A DNA stretch of 5,728 bases, taken from NCBI GenBank assembly GCA_027293665.1, contig JAPUFN010000404.1, forward strand, positions 1 to 5,728, in the 5' to 3' direction. A program made the translations under genes and the position numbers. Of this stretch, positions 1 to 5,728 are shown piece by piece. Origin of the DNA: Gammaproteobacteria bacterium (lineage in GTDB: Bacteria; Pseudomonadota; Gammaproteobacteria; Pseudomonadales; Azotimanducaceae). Positions within the stretch are counted from its first letter, which is position 1. Each line of letters opens with the position of its first letter. The notes below the pieces were generated by a model. That model was given only the letters and a program-made list of their open reading frames with translations, ran no database searches and was not told the DNA's origin.

Positions 1-1139
1 TTGCAGGACCCTGCTACCACACCGCGAACTGGCCGCAGGAAGGCCTGGATATGAGCGGTAAGCGGGTTGCCGTCATCGGCACCGGCGCAAGCGGTGTCCA
101 GGTCGCGCAGGAGGCAGCAGCGGTCGCGTCACATCTGACCGTTTTTCAGCGCACACCACAGATGGCGCTGCCCATGCAACAACGTAAGCTCGACGCAGAG
201 AAGCAACAAAGTCGGAAGAGCTCCTATCCTTCCGTGTTCAAACAGCGGGCAGTTGCCAGTTCAACCTTGTTCGACGTCATGCCCGATGAGCGCTCAGCAA
301 AGGAAGTTTCCGAAGAAGTGCGCGAGGCAATCTTCGAAGCCGCATGGCAAAAAGGCGGCTTTCAGTTCTGGTTCGGCACGTTCAGCGACATTCTGAACGA
401 TGAGGAGTCGAACCTCCTGGCCTATGAGTTCTGGCGCGACAAGACCCGGGCGAGATTGAACGATCCGCGGTTACAGGAAAAACTGGCGCCGATGAAACCG
501 CTGCATCCGTTCGGCACTAAACGGCCATCGCTCGAACAGAACTTCTTCGACATATTCAATCAGCCGAATGTCGATCTGGTGGATCTGCGTGAATCGCCGA
601 TTCAGAAAATTACTGCAACGGGAGTTGAAACTTCCGCAGGTGCCCACGAGTTCGACATCCTGGTTCTGGCGACAGGCTTCGACGCCAGTACCGGAAGCTT
701 CACCCAGATCGATCTGGTGGGCAGAGGTGGTAAACGTCTGGATGATGTGTGGTCAGACGGAGTCAAAACCCATCTTGGCTACGCCATACCACATATGCCC
801 AACATGCTGATGCTGTATGGCCCGCAAAGCCCCACGGCTTTCTGCAATGGGCCGACCTGTGCCGAGCTGCAGGGTGACTGGGTCGTCGAATGCCTGTTGT
901 ATCTGCGCGATCACGATCACTCGCGGATCGAGGCAACGGAAGAAGCAGCGGCCGATTGGGCTGCGCACATTGCGGAAATTGGGGCAGGCACTCTCTTCCC
1001 GCAGGCCGACTCCTGGTACATGGGCGCCAACATCCCGGGCAAACGCCGGGAACTGCTCTATCACACCGCGCCGCAGGCCTACCTGGAAGAGTGTGAGGCT
1101 TCGGCAATGGCCGGATATGCGGGATTCGATCTGAGCTAG
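1..1139 (+). CDS. Baeyer-Villiger-type flavin monooxygenase, 5'-truncated by window edge
   Basis: This is an NAD(P)H- and FAD-dependent monooxygenase that would insert one oxygen atom from O2 next to a ketone, giving an ester or lactone, in the cytoplasm. The reading frame is open from the first base, with the first full codon at position 3, so the Met at 51 is internal. Bases 3-35 encode AGPCYHTANWP. With a Phe codon ending in the TT at 1-2, this completes the BVMO fingerprint FxGxxxHxxxW(P). The second dinucleotide-binding motif GTGASG lies at 78-95. Further family blocks are ATGFD (669-683), GPQSP (819-833) and SWYMGANIPGK (1011-1043). Class I BVMOs usually have 500-600 residues. About 378 are visible, so roughly 150-190 residues with the FAD-binding GxGxxG are missing to the left. 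The gene ends with TAG, 18 bases before the Rieske gene, and is probably co-transcribed with it. The family assignment is firm. The substrate is unknown, and some relatives act on heteroatoms rather than ketones. Confidence 0.93.
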   Translation, partial: AGPCYHTANWPQEGLDMSGKRVAVIGTGASGVQVAQEAAAVASHLTVFQRTPQMALPMQQRKLDAEKQQSRKSSYPSVFKQRAVASSTLFDVMPDERSAKEVSEEVREAIFEAAWQKGGFQFWFGTFSDILNDEESNLLAYEFWRDKTRARLNDPRLQEKLAPMKPLHPFGTKRPSLEQNFFDIFNQPNVDLVDLRESPIQKITATGVETSAGAHEFDILVLATGFDASTGSFTQIDLVGRGGKRLDDVWSDGVKTHLGYAIPHMPNMLMLYGPQSPTAFCNGPTCAELQGDWVVECLLYLRDHDHSRIEATEEAAADWAAHIAEIGAGTLFPQADSWYMGANIPGKRRELLYHTAPQAYLEECEASAMAGYAGFDLS

Positions 1140-1148
1140 TCGGCAACT

Positions 1149-1153
1149 GGAGG
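1149..1153 (+). promoter_or_regulatory. Ribosome binding site of the Rieske oxygenase gene
   Basis: GGAGG lies four bases before the ATG at 1158, inside the 18-base gap after the monooxygenase stop. It is a strong Shine-Dalgarno match and fixes the start of the Rieske gene. It also suggests independent, efficient initiation within a shared transcript. Confidence 0.8.
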
Positions 1154-1157
1154 CACT

Positions 1158-2360
1158 ATGAGTACACCGAAAGCCATTCCCATACGCGCCCGCGACGCGC
1201 AGAGCGAAGGCTACACGCTGCCGTCCTGGATTTATGAAAACCCGGAGTTTCTCGACCTCGAACGAGAACACATCTTCGCGGGCTCCTGGCAGATCGTCTG
1301 CCACGACTGCGATTTACCCAACCCGGGTGACTATCAGACTCTGGATCTGCTCGGCGATCGGGTGTTTGCAATGCGCCAGGCCGATGGCGGCATACGCGCG
1401 TTTCACAATGTCTGCCGGCATCGCGCATCGCGCCTGCTCGATGGCACCAGCGGCAACTGTCCCGGGCGCATCGTCTGCCCGTATCACGCCTGGGCCTACG
1501 AACCCTCCGGAGAACTCGCCTGGGTACCTTTCAACGAGGAGTACGAAGATCTCGATCCCACCGACTACGGGCTCGTCGAGGTGGAGAGCGAGGTAGCGTT
1601 AGGCTTCGTCTTCATTCGGCTGGAAGCGAACGGCCCAAGCCTCGAGCAAATGCTGGCACCCGTGGTTGAGGAACTCGCGCTCTACCAGACCGAAAACCTG
1701 CAGCCGCTGAGTGGTCTGACAGTCAGAGACGTCAATTGCAACTGGAAAAACGGCACTGACAACTACGTGGACGCTTTACATGTTCGGGTAGCACATCCCG
1801 GACTCAACAGCCTGCTCAACAAGACCTACACGCTCCAGTACGTCGGCGACGGCGTGCACCGTCTGCACGGCACCGTAGAAAACGTCATCGGCACCTCCGA
1901 TCTTGCCGTGCGCTATCAACAGTGTCTGCCCGATGTCGACTTCCTGCCCGAATCTCACAAGCGCATGTGGTTGTACTACATGGTCTGGCCGAACCTCGCC
2001 TTCAACATCTATCCCGATCAGGTGGAGTTCATGCAATTCATTCCCGTGAGTGCAACCACCAGCCGGATTCGATTTGGCACCTATGCACTCGAAGACGATC
2101 GCCCGGACATGGCTGAGGCCCGCGAGATCAACATTCGGCTGAACGAAGATGTCGGTACCGAAGATACGAAACTGATCGAACGTGTGCAGGCCGGGATGTC
2201 ATCGCGCAGCTACCAGCACGGGCCACTGGGCAAAAACGAAATCTGTCTGCGGGCGTTCGCCCAGCGCATGCGTACTTTGCTGCCGGTCAGCTGCGAGCCC
2301 GAAGCACCGCTCATCGGTCAGGTGGCCCAGCGCAATGCGGAACTGCTGGAGCGTGGTTGA
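1158..2360 (+). CDS. Rieske [2Fe-2S] non-heme iron oxygenase, alpha (catalytic) subunit
   Basis: This is the terminal oxygenase of a Rieske-type system. It would hydroxylate or oxidatively dealkylate an organic substrate using O2 and electrons passed from a separate reductase. The 400 residues are typical for an alpha subunit. The N-terminal Rieske domain (about 40-155) holds the cluster ligands Cys86, His88, Cys107 and His110, with an 18-residue spacer between the pairs. The C-terminal catalytic domain has NYVDALHVRVAHP at 202-214, giving the bridging Asp205 and iron ligands His208 and His213. The third ligand is probably Asp336 in the block VGTEDTKLIERVQAGM (332-347). The block WPNLAFNIYPDQVEFMQFIPVS (starting near 277) resembles alpha subunits annotated broadly as aromatic ring-hydroxylating, which often lack a beta subunit. 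No beta subunit, ferredoxin or reductase gene is adjacent in the window. The start is set by the GGAGG site. The substrate is not determinable; quaternary-amine demethylases are relatives, but they commonly carry Glu at the bridging position. Confidence 0.95.
   Translation: MSTPKAIPIRARDAQSEGYTLPSWIYENPEFLDLEREHIFAGSWQIVCHDCDLPNPGDYQTLDLLGDRVFAMRQADGGIRAFHNVCRHRASRLLDGTSGNCPGRIVCPYHAWAYEPSGELAWVPFNEEYEDLDPTDYGLVEVESEVALGFVFIRLEANGPSLEQMLAPVVEELALYQTENLQPLSGLTVRDVNCNWKNGTDNYVDALHVRVAHPGLNSLLNKTYTLQYVGDGVHRLHGTVENVIGTSDLAVRYQQCLPDVDFLPESHKRMWLYYMVWPNLAFNIYPDQVEFMQFIPVSATTSRIRFGTYALEDDRPDMAEAREINIRLNEDVGTEDTKLIERVQAGMSSRSYQHGPLGKNEICLRAFAQRMRTLLPVSCEPEAPLIGQVAQRNAELLERG
2348..2351 (+). promoter_or_regulatory. 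Ribosome binding site of the GNAT gene, inside the Rieske gene
   Basis: GGAG, within the last codons of the Rieske gene, lies eight bases before the ATG at 2360. It supports that ATG rather than the in-frame TTG one codon earlier. With the TGATG stop/start it indicates translational coupling. Confidence 0.6.
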
Positions 2361-2830
2361 TGAACATAGAGCGCGCAACACTTGACGCACTTGACGAGGT
2401 CGCCCGGCTGTTCGATCTGTACCGGCAGTTCTACGAGCAACCCGCCGATCTGGATAAGGCGCGTACCTACATCAGCGAGAGACTGGAAAACGACGAATCG
2501 ACCATCTACCTCGCAACCGATGACGCAGGCGCCGGTCTCGGCTTCACCCAGTTATACGCCTCGTTCTGCTCCGTTGCGGTTGCACCTATCTGGATCCTCT
2601 ATGACATCTATGTCGATGCCGCTGCCCGCAAGCACGGCGTGGGAACCGCGCTCATGAACCGCGCGAAGCAACTGGCGCAGGAGACCGGTGCGGCAAGGTT
2701 GGAGTTGCAAACCGCGATAGACAACATCACCGCGCAAGCGGTGTATGAACGCTTAGGCTACGTTCGCAACACGCAATTTTACGGCTACTCGCTGGCTGTC
2801 AATCAGGTGCCGACTGCTCACGAACCTTAA
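2360..2830 (+). CDS. GNAT-family N-acetyltransferase
   Basis: This small cytoplasmic protein (156 residues) would transfer an acetyl group from acetyl-CoA to an amine. The acetyl-CoA pyrophosphate-binding motif A is visible as RKHGVG at residues 90-95, after the beta strand ILYDIYVD (79-86). Motif B follows as RLELQTAIDN (113-122), then AVYERLGY (127-134), where the Tyr is the usual family position. Length and motif order match stand-alone GNAT enzymes. The ATG shares one base with the Rieske stop codon (TGATG), so it is the last gene of the plus-strand unit and probably coupled to the oxygenase. Its final 32 bases overlap the 3' end of the convergent symporter gene. The acceptor is unknown. 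It could act on a pathway intermediate, detoxify an amine, or be unrelated to the oxygenases. Confidence 0.9.
   Translation: MNIERATLDALDEVARLFDLYRQFYEQPADLDKARTYISERLENDESTIYLATDDAGAGLGFTQLYASFCSVAVAPIWILYDIYVDAAARKHGVGTALMNRAKQLAQETGAARLELQTAIDNITAQAVYERLGYVRNTQFYGYSLAVNQVPTAHEP
2799..2830. other. Convergent 3' overlap of the GNAT and symporter genes
   Basis: The last 32 bases of the plus-strand GNAT gene are also the last 32 bases of the minus-strand symporter gene, so both strands code here. The two tails (GNAT ending PTAHEP, symporter ending REQSAPD) lie outside the recognisable domains. I see no convincing hairpin with a T run nearby, so transcripts from the two operons may run into each other. 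Confidence 0.85.
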
Positions 2831-4316
2831 CCGTCTGATCCTGAGGGCGGTGGCGGCGAAACAGCGGCAGGGTGCCGAGACGATTCGTCAGTTCGACCTC
2901 CTCGCCGTCGCCGTCGACCAGGCGCCGGGGCGGATCCGACTTCTGCGTGAGCGGGGTCACGACTAAAATTGTTGCAAGGCCCACCAGCAGCCCCAGCAGA
3001 TCACCCGGGTACGCCGGAGCAAACAGGATTGTCAGGATCCAGGTCAGAAAACCCATCGCCATGGAGGCGAGTGCACCGCTGCGGTTCGCTCGCTTCCACC
3101 ACACGGCGGCGATGAATGGAATCGTGACAGACACCAGGATCACCGAGTTCGCATCCAGTATGAGGTCGTAGACGACCTGCACTTCCAGTGCAACGTAGAC
3201 GGCGATACTGCCGAATATGGGAATTGCAGCGCGCGTGGTAATCAGGCGAAACCGGTCGGATGTGTCTGATTTGAAAAAAGGCAGGATGTTTGAGCTGAAG
3301 ACGCTGGCGGCTGCAAGCAGAGCACTATCGGCGCTGCTCATGATCGCCGCCAGCAACGCGCCTACGAATATCGCAATAGCGACCGGATGCAGATGGGCAA
3401 TGGCGAGTTGCGGCACGACCGTTTCCGGATCGGTAAGGCCCGGCATCGTAACGCTGGCGATGATCCCCAGCATGACTGGAATCATTCCCAGGAAGAGGTA
3501 CCCGAAGCTTGCGAGATAAAACGAGTTCTGTGCGACCTGTTCGTTTTTCGCCGCAAAGGCGCGCTGGAGCAGAGTCTGAGCCGTGACGTCGGCCAACCCG
3601 AAAATCAACCACATACGGAAATAGTTCAACCAGATGTCCGCCGTATGCTCGGCGGGAATCATCCGAAACGTATCTTCGGGCAGATGCGGCGAGATGTTGC
3701 CCCAACCGCCGACATCGATGAGCACCACGATCAGGAGCATGATCAAACCGACCGCGATCACGATCATCTGCACGAAATCGGTAATGGCAACCGCCCACAT
3801 GCCACCGGCGACGGTATAGATGAACACGACTACTGCACCGCCAATGATGCCGAGTTCGATCGGCACCCCGGTCAGGGTCTGGAAAACAAAGCCGAAGGCG
3901 ACGAGCAGCGCGCCCGTCCAGCCGACGTTGGAGGATATGGAGCCGATTGCCGCAATCGTCGCAGCCGTTCTGCCGTAGCGAATCTGCAGAAAGTCGATGA
4001 ACGTCAACAACTTCAATCGGCGAAAGAGACGCACGAAGAAGAAGCCCACCAGAAACAGACACAGCGCAGCGCCAAAAGGATCTGCGATGACACCAAGCAG
4101 TCCCTGTTCGTAGGAAGCGCCTGCTGCTCCCATCATCGTGCCGCCACCAAACCAGGTTGCCATGATGGTGGCGGTGCAGATCCAGATCGGCATTCGGCGC
4201 CCGGCAACGATGAAATTTTCCGTTGATCCCGCCCGCCGTGCGGCATAGACGCCGATCCCCAGCATCATCACCAGATAAATGCTGACACCCGTAAAGATGA
4301 TTACTTCGGTGGTCAT
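2799..4316 (-). CDS. Sodium:solute symporter (SSS family) permease
   Basis: This inner-membrane transporter would import a small organic solute with Na+. It has 505 residues, mostly hydrophobic, with about 12-13 apparent membrane segments from residue 5 to about 455, as expected for the LeuT-like SSS fold. Family marks are the N-terminal block with TWFGGGTMMGAAG (54-66), the signature GGMWAVAITDFVQ (171-183), QRAFAAKNEQ (251-260), and MSSADSALLAAASVFSSN (326-343). In this last block the Ser pair matches the conserved Na+-site serines of the family. A charged tail of about 45 residues (459-505) is probably cytoplasmic. The gene starts 25 bases after the GcvT-like stop with only a weak Shine-Dalgarno sequence, so it may depend on readthrough from the gene before it. 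Its end overlaps the GNAT gene. Families of this type carry proline, pantothenate, acetate, betaines or sugars. I cannot choose among these, but the neighbours suggest the substrate is what the GcvT-like and FAD enzymes process. Confidence 0.95.
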   Translation of the reverse strand: MTTEVIIFTGVSIYLVMMLGIGVYAARRAGSTENFIVAGRRMPIWICTATIMATWFGGGTMMGAAGASYEQGLLGVIADPFGAALCLFLVGFFFVRLFRRLKLLTFIDFLQIRYGRTAATIAAIGSISSNVGWTGALLVAFGFVFQTLTGVPIELGIIGGAVVVFIYTVAGGMWAVAITDFVQMIVIAVGLIMLLIVVLIDVGGWGNISPHLPEDTFRMIPAEHTADIWLNYFRMWLIFGLADVTAQTLLQRAFAAKNEQVAQNSFYLASFGYLFLGMIPVMLGIIASVTMPGLTDPETVVPQLAIAHLHPVAIAIFVGALLAAIMSSADSALLAAASVFSSNILPFFKSDTSDRFRLITTRAAIPIFGSIAVYVALEVQVVYDLILDANSVILVSVTIPFIAAVWWKRANRSGALASMAMGFLTWILTILFAPAYPGDLLGLLVGLATILVVTPLTQKSDPPRRLVDGDGEEVELTNRLGTLPLFRRHRPQDQTVKVREQSAPD

Positions 4317-4341
4317 CCGTCGTTAAGCACTCTCATGCGAA

Positions 4342-5529
4342 TTAGAAATCCCAGGCCGGTGTGGCATGCCGTCGTTCGGGATCAAAGAAGGCTTCTTCCG
4401 CCACGCGACAGCGTTCCATTACACGCGTCCACTTCAGTTCCCGGATGTAATAGATCTCAGCATAGAGCTCATCACCAGGCAGACCCCAGGGCGTGTCGAG
4501 CGACGCGAGCGCCAGGTTCGATTTGGTGGTGGGCGACCAGGTGGCTGACGTCACCGTGCCGATGGCGTTTCCATTTTTGTCGAAAATGAAGGAATTGTTC
4601 GCCGGTTTGTTACCATCGATGAGGAGTTTGACCATGCGATAGCGGGAACCGGCGGCATTCTCGGCAAGCAAACTTCTGCGACCGTTGAAATTGCCTTTTT
4701 TCAGATGCACCAGCCACCCCAACCCCAGCTCGTAAGGCGAACGACTGCGGCCGTTGCGCACAGCATCCTGGGCCGGCACAAAGTCGGCACCCGCCTGAAT
4801 GAAACCGGCTTCGATGCGGGCGATGCCAAGGGCTTCGCCACCCATGGCGCGGATACCGTAATTTTCCCCCGCAGCCATCAGCCGGTCCCAGAGCAATTCC
4901 GCCAGGTCCGGTGCAACCCAGAATTCGTAGCCGAGATCTCCGGTGAATCCGGTGCGCGAAATCATGATCTCACGTTGTTCGAAAGGAAACGTTCTGAAGC
5001 GGTAGGGTTTCAGGCTCGCAACATCAGAGAAGCCCATCTGTTTCAGCACCGCGCACGATGTTGGGCCCTGGAAGGCGAGCGATGCGACCGCTTCGGTCTC
5101 GTCAATGATCTGCACGTCAAAACCCATGGCGGACCAGTGCAGCCAGTCCAGATGTCGCTCCTGCGAACACAAGCGGTAGTCGTCTTCGCCAAGCCGGAAC
5201 AGGGTGCCGTCGTCGAGCACCTGCCCTGCGTCGTTGCACCAGCAGACGTACATCACCTGGCCGATGGCAAGTTTGGCGAGATTGCGCGTAACCAGACGGT
5301 TCAGATAGGCTCCCGCATCCGCACCGTTGATCCGGTATTTGGTCATCGGTGTCAGATCGAAAACCGCGCAGGTGTTGCGAATCGCAAAGTATTCCAACTC
5401 GACGTCGGTATAGGACAGGGGCGTCGTGTAGCCCTTCCAGTCTTCCCACTCGTTCGTTTCACAGGCAGCCGCAACGCGTGAATGAAAGGGCGTGTGCAAC
5501 ACCCTGCGATCGTCATGAGGCCGCATCAT
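4342..5529 (-). CDS. GcvT-family aminomethyltransferase / folate-dependent demethylase-like protein
   Basis: This stand-alone protein (395 residues) is related to the T protein of glycine cleavage and to tetrahydrofolate-dependent demethylases such as DmdA and LigM. It would move a methyl or methylene group from a substrate to tetrahydrofolate in the cytoplasm. The GcvT folate-binding domain is visible as YFAIRNTCAVFDLTPMTKY (47-65), GQVLDDGTLFRL (102-113, with the Asp pair expected at the catalytic position), SRTGFTGDLGYEFWV (191-205) and ALGIARIEAGF (233-243). The C-terminal barrel has LGLGWLVHLKKGNFNGRRSL (269-288) and IGTVTSATWSP (323-333). The frame is open to 5616, but the 29 extra codons lie inside the preceding gene and look unlike the family. 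AGGGAG before the tandem ATG ATG (5529, 5526) sets the start. The gene overlaps the FAD oxidoreductase stop and is followed by the symporter. No glycine-cleavage gcvH or gcvP gene is nearby, which argues against a housekeeping role. The substrate is unknown. Confidence 0.9.
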   Translation of the reverse strand: MMRPHDDRRVLHTPFHSRVAAACETNEWEDWKGYTTPLSYTDVELEYFAIRNTCAVFDLTPMTKYRINGADAGAYLNRLVTRNLAKLAIGQVMYVCWCNDAGQVLDDGTLFRLGEDDYRLCSQERHLDWLHWSAMGFDVQIIDETEAVASLAFQGPTSCAVLKQMGFSDVASLKPYRFRTFPFEQREIMISRTGFTGDLGYEFWVAPDLAELLWDRLMAAGENYGIRAMGGEALGIARIEAGFIQAGADFVPAQDAVRNGRSRSPYELGLGWLVHLKKGNFNGRRSLLAENAAGSRYRMVKLLIDGNKPANNSFIFDKNGNAIGTVTSATWSPTTKSNLALASLDTPWGLPGDELYAEIYYIRELKWTRVMERCRVAEEAFFDPERRHATPAWDF

Positions 5530-5728
5530 CCAGGCTCCCTGAGCAGAATCTCGTGGGCTGCATTCTTGCCTGCCAGCCCCATCACCCCGCCGCCCGGGTG
5601 GGCGCCCGCGCCGCACAGATACAAGCCGTCTATCGGTGTGGCGTACTGCGTAGCCCCGGGCACGGGACGCATCATCATGAACTGATCCAGGCTCAACTCC
5701 CCATGGTGCCAGTGGCCACCGCGAATGC
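5526..5728 (-). CDS. FAD-dependent oxidoreductase (phytoene desaturase-like), C-terminal part only
   Basis: Only the last 66 codons are in the window; the gene enters from the right edge and its first full codon is at 5726-5724. The visible part reads GGHWHHGELSLDQFMMMRP, then TPIDGLYLCGAGAHPGGGVMG, then GKNAAHEIL. This is the C-terminal FAD-binding block of the NAD(P)/FAD-dependent oxidoreductases related to CrtI phytoene desaturase and PYROXD2. The G-L-Y-L-C-G-x-G-x-H-P-G-G-G-V-x-G pattern is characteristic. Such proteins usually have about 500-550 residues, so most of it, including the N-terminal GxGxxG, lies outside. It would dehydrogenate or oxidise an organic substrate using bound FAD; a carotenoid role is not implied. 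The TGA stop (5528-5526) overlaps the tandem start of the GcvT-like gene, so the two are probably translated together. Confidence 0.85.
   Translation of the reverse strand, partial: IRGGHWHHGELSLDQFMMMRPVPGATQYATPIDGLYLCGAGAHPGGGVMGLAGKNAAHEILLREPG
5535..5540 (-). promoter_or_regulatory. Ribosome binding site of the GcvT-like gene
   Basis: AGGGAG on the minus strand lies five bases before the first ATG (5529) and eight before the second (5526). It sits within the last codons of the FAD oxidoreductase gene. It supports starting the GcvT-like protein here rather than at the open-frame ATG at 5616. Either of the tandem ATGs could be used. Confidence 0.65.

Noticed and set aside
51..53. ATG at 51 as the true start of the monooxygenase
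   Set aside because: The frame is open upstream to the window edge and encodes the BVMO fingerprint at 3-35, so the gene begins left of the window.
1036..1052. Inverted repeat CCGGG / CCCGG type near 1036-1052 as a regulatory hairpin
   Set aside because: It is inside conserved BVMO coding sequence, short, with no T run, and is explained by the GC-rich codons for Pro-Gly-Lys-Arg-Arg.
753..1304. Minus-strand open frame (183 codons) across the BVMO/Rieske junction
   Set aside because: It spans two clear plus-strand genes and their Shine-Dalgarno site, and its composition is not protein-like.
3387..4226. Long plus-strand open frame (279 codons) opposite the symporter
   Set aside because: It is antisense to a clear SSS gene. 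The product is rich in His, Asp, Gln and Arg with no domain, as expected when hydrophobic codons are read on the opposite strand.
4313..4336. Seven-codon minus-strand mini-ORF (MRVLNDG) ending in an ATGA overlap with the symporter start
   Set aside because: It could be a leader peptide coupling symporter translation, but there is no Shine-Dalgarno sequence before its ATG and so short a frame arises easily by chance.
4705..5481. Plus-strand open frame (258 codons) opposite the GcvT-like gene
   Set aside because: It is antisense to conserved GcvT motifs, has no recognisable domain and no supporting ribosome binding site or neighbour. It is a frame shadow.
5530..5616. N-terminal extension of the GcvT-like protein from the ATG at 5616
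   Set aside because: The 29 codons are Arg/Gly-rich, lie inside the coding sequence of the FAD oxidoreductase C-terminus, and do not resemble the family. AGGGAG favours the ATG at 5529 or 5526.

Overview
The window is a densely coding stretch of bacterial DNA with six protein genes, two of them cut by the window edges. There is almost no non-coding sequence: the gaps are 18 and 25 bases, and the other junctions overlap. Codon use is moderately GC-rich, Shine-Dalgarno sites are of the GGAGG type, and ATGA/TGATG couplings occur. With the protein families present, this points to a proteobacterium, probably a free-living catabolic generalist (marine or soil). I lean weakly towards Gammaproteobacteria but cannot fix a taxon from the sequence.

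Left half, plus strand (1-2830): the C-terminal two thirds of a class I Baeyer-Villiger-type flavin monooxygenase, then a complete Rieske non-heme iron oxygenase alpha subunit, then a small GNAT N-acetyltransferase. The Rieske gene follows 18 bases after the monooxygenase with a GGAGG site, and the GNAT gene starts inside the Rieske stop codon (TGATG). The three look like one transcript whose promoter lies left of the window. Two oxygenases in a row suggest oxidative breakdown of an organic substrate, such as a cyclic ketone or ring compound. No ferredoxin or reductase for the Rieske protein is present here.

Right half, minus strand (2799-5728, read right to left): the last 66 codons of an FAD-dependent oxidoreductase of the phytoene-desaturase-like type, then a complete stand-alone GcvT-family (folate-dependent aminomethyltransferase/demethylase-like) protein, then a complete sodium:solute symporter. 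The first two are coupled by an ATGA overlap and the third follows after 25 bases. This looks like a second operon that takes up and demethylates or oxidises a small molecule. Its promoter lies right of the window.

The two operons converge, and their last genes overlap tail to tail by 32 bases. No terminator hairpin is evident at the junction. Together the window reads as a catabolic island: uptake (symporter), C1-unit removal (GcvT-like), flavin-dependent oxidation, Rieske oxygenation and Baeyer-Villiger oxygenation. The substrate cannot be named from the sequence, and a joint pathway is inference from proximity. I found no RNA genes, CRISPR arrays, insertion sequences, attachment sites or origins.
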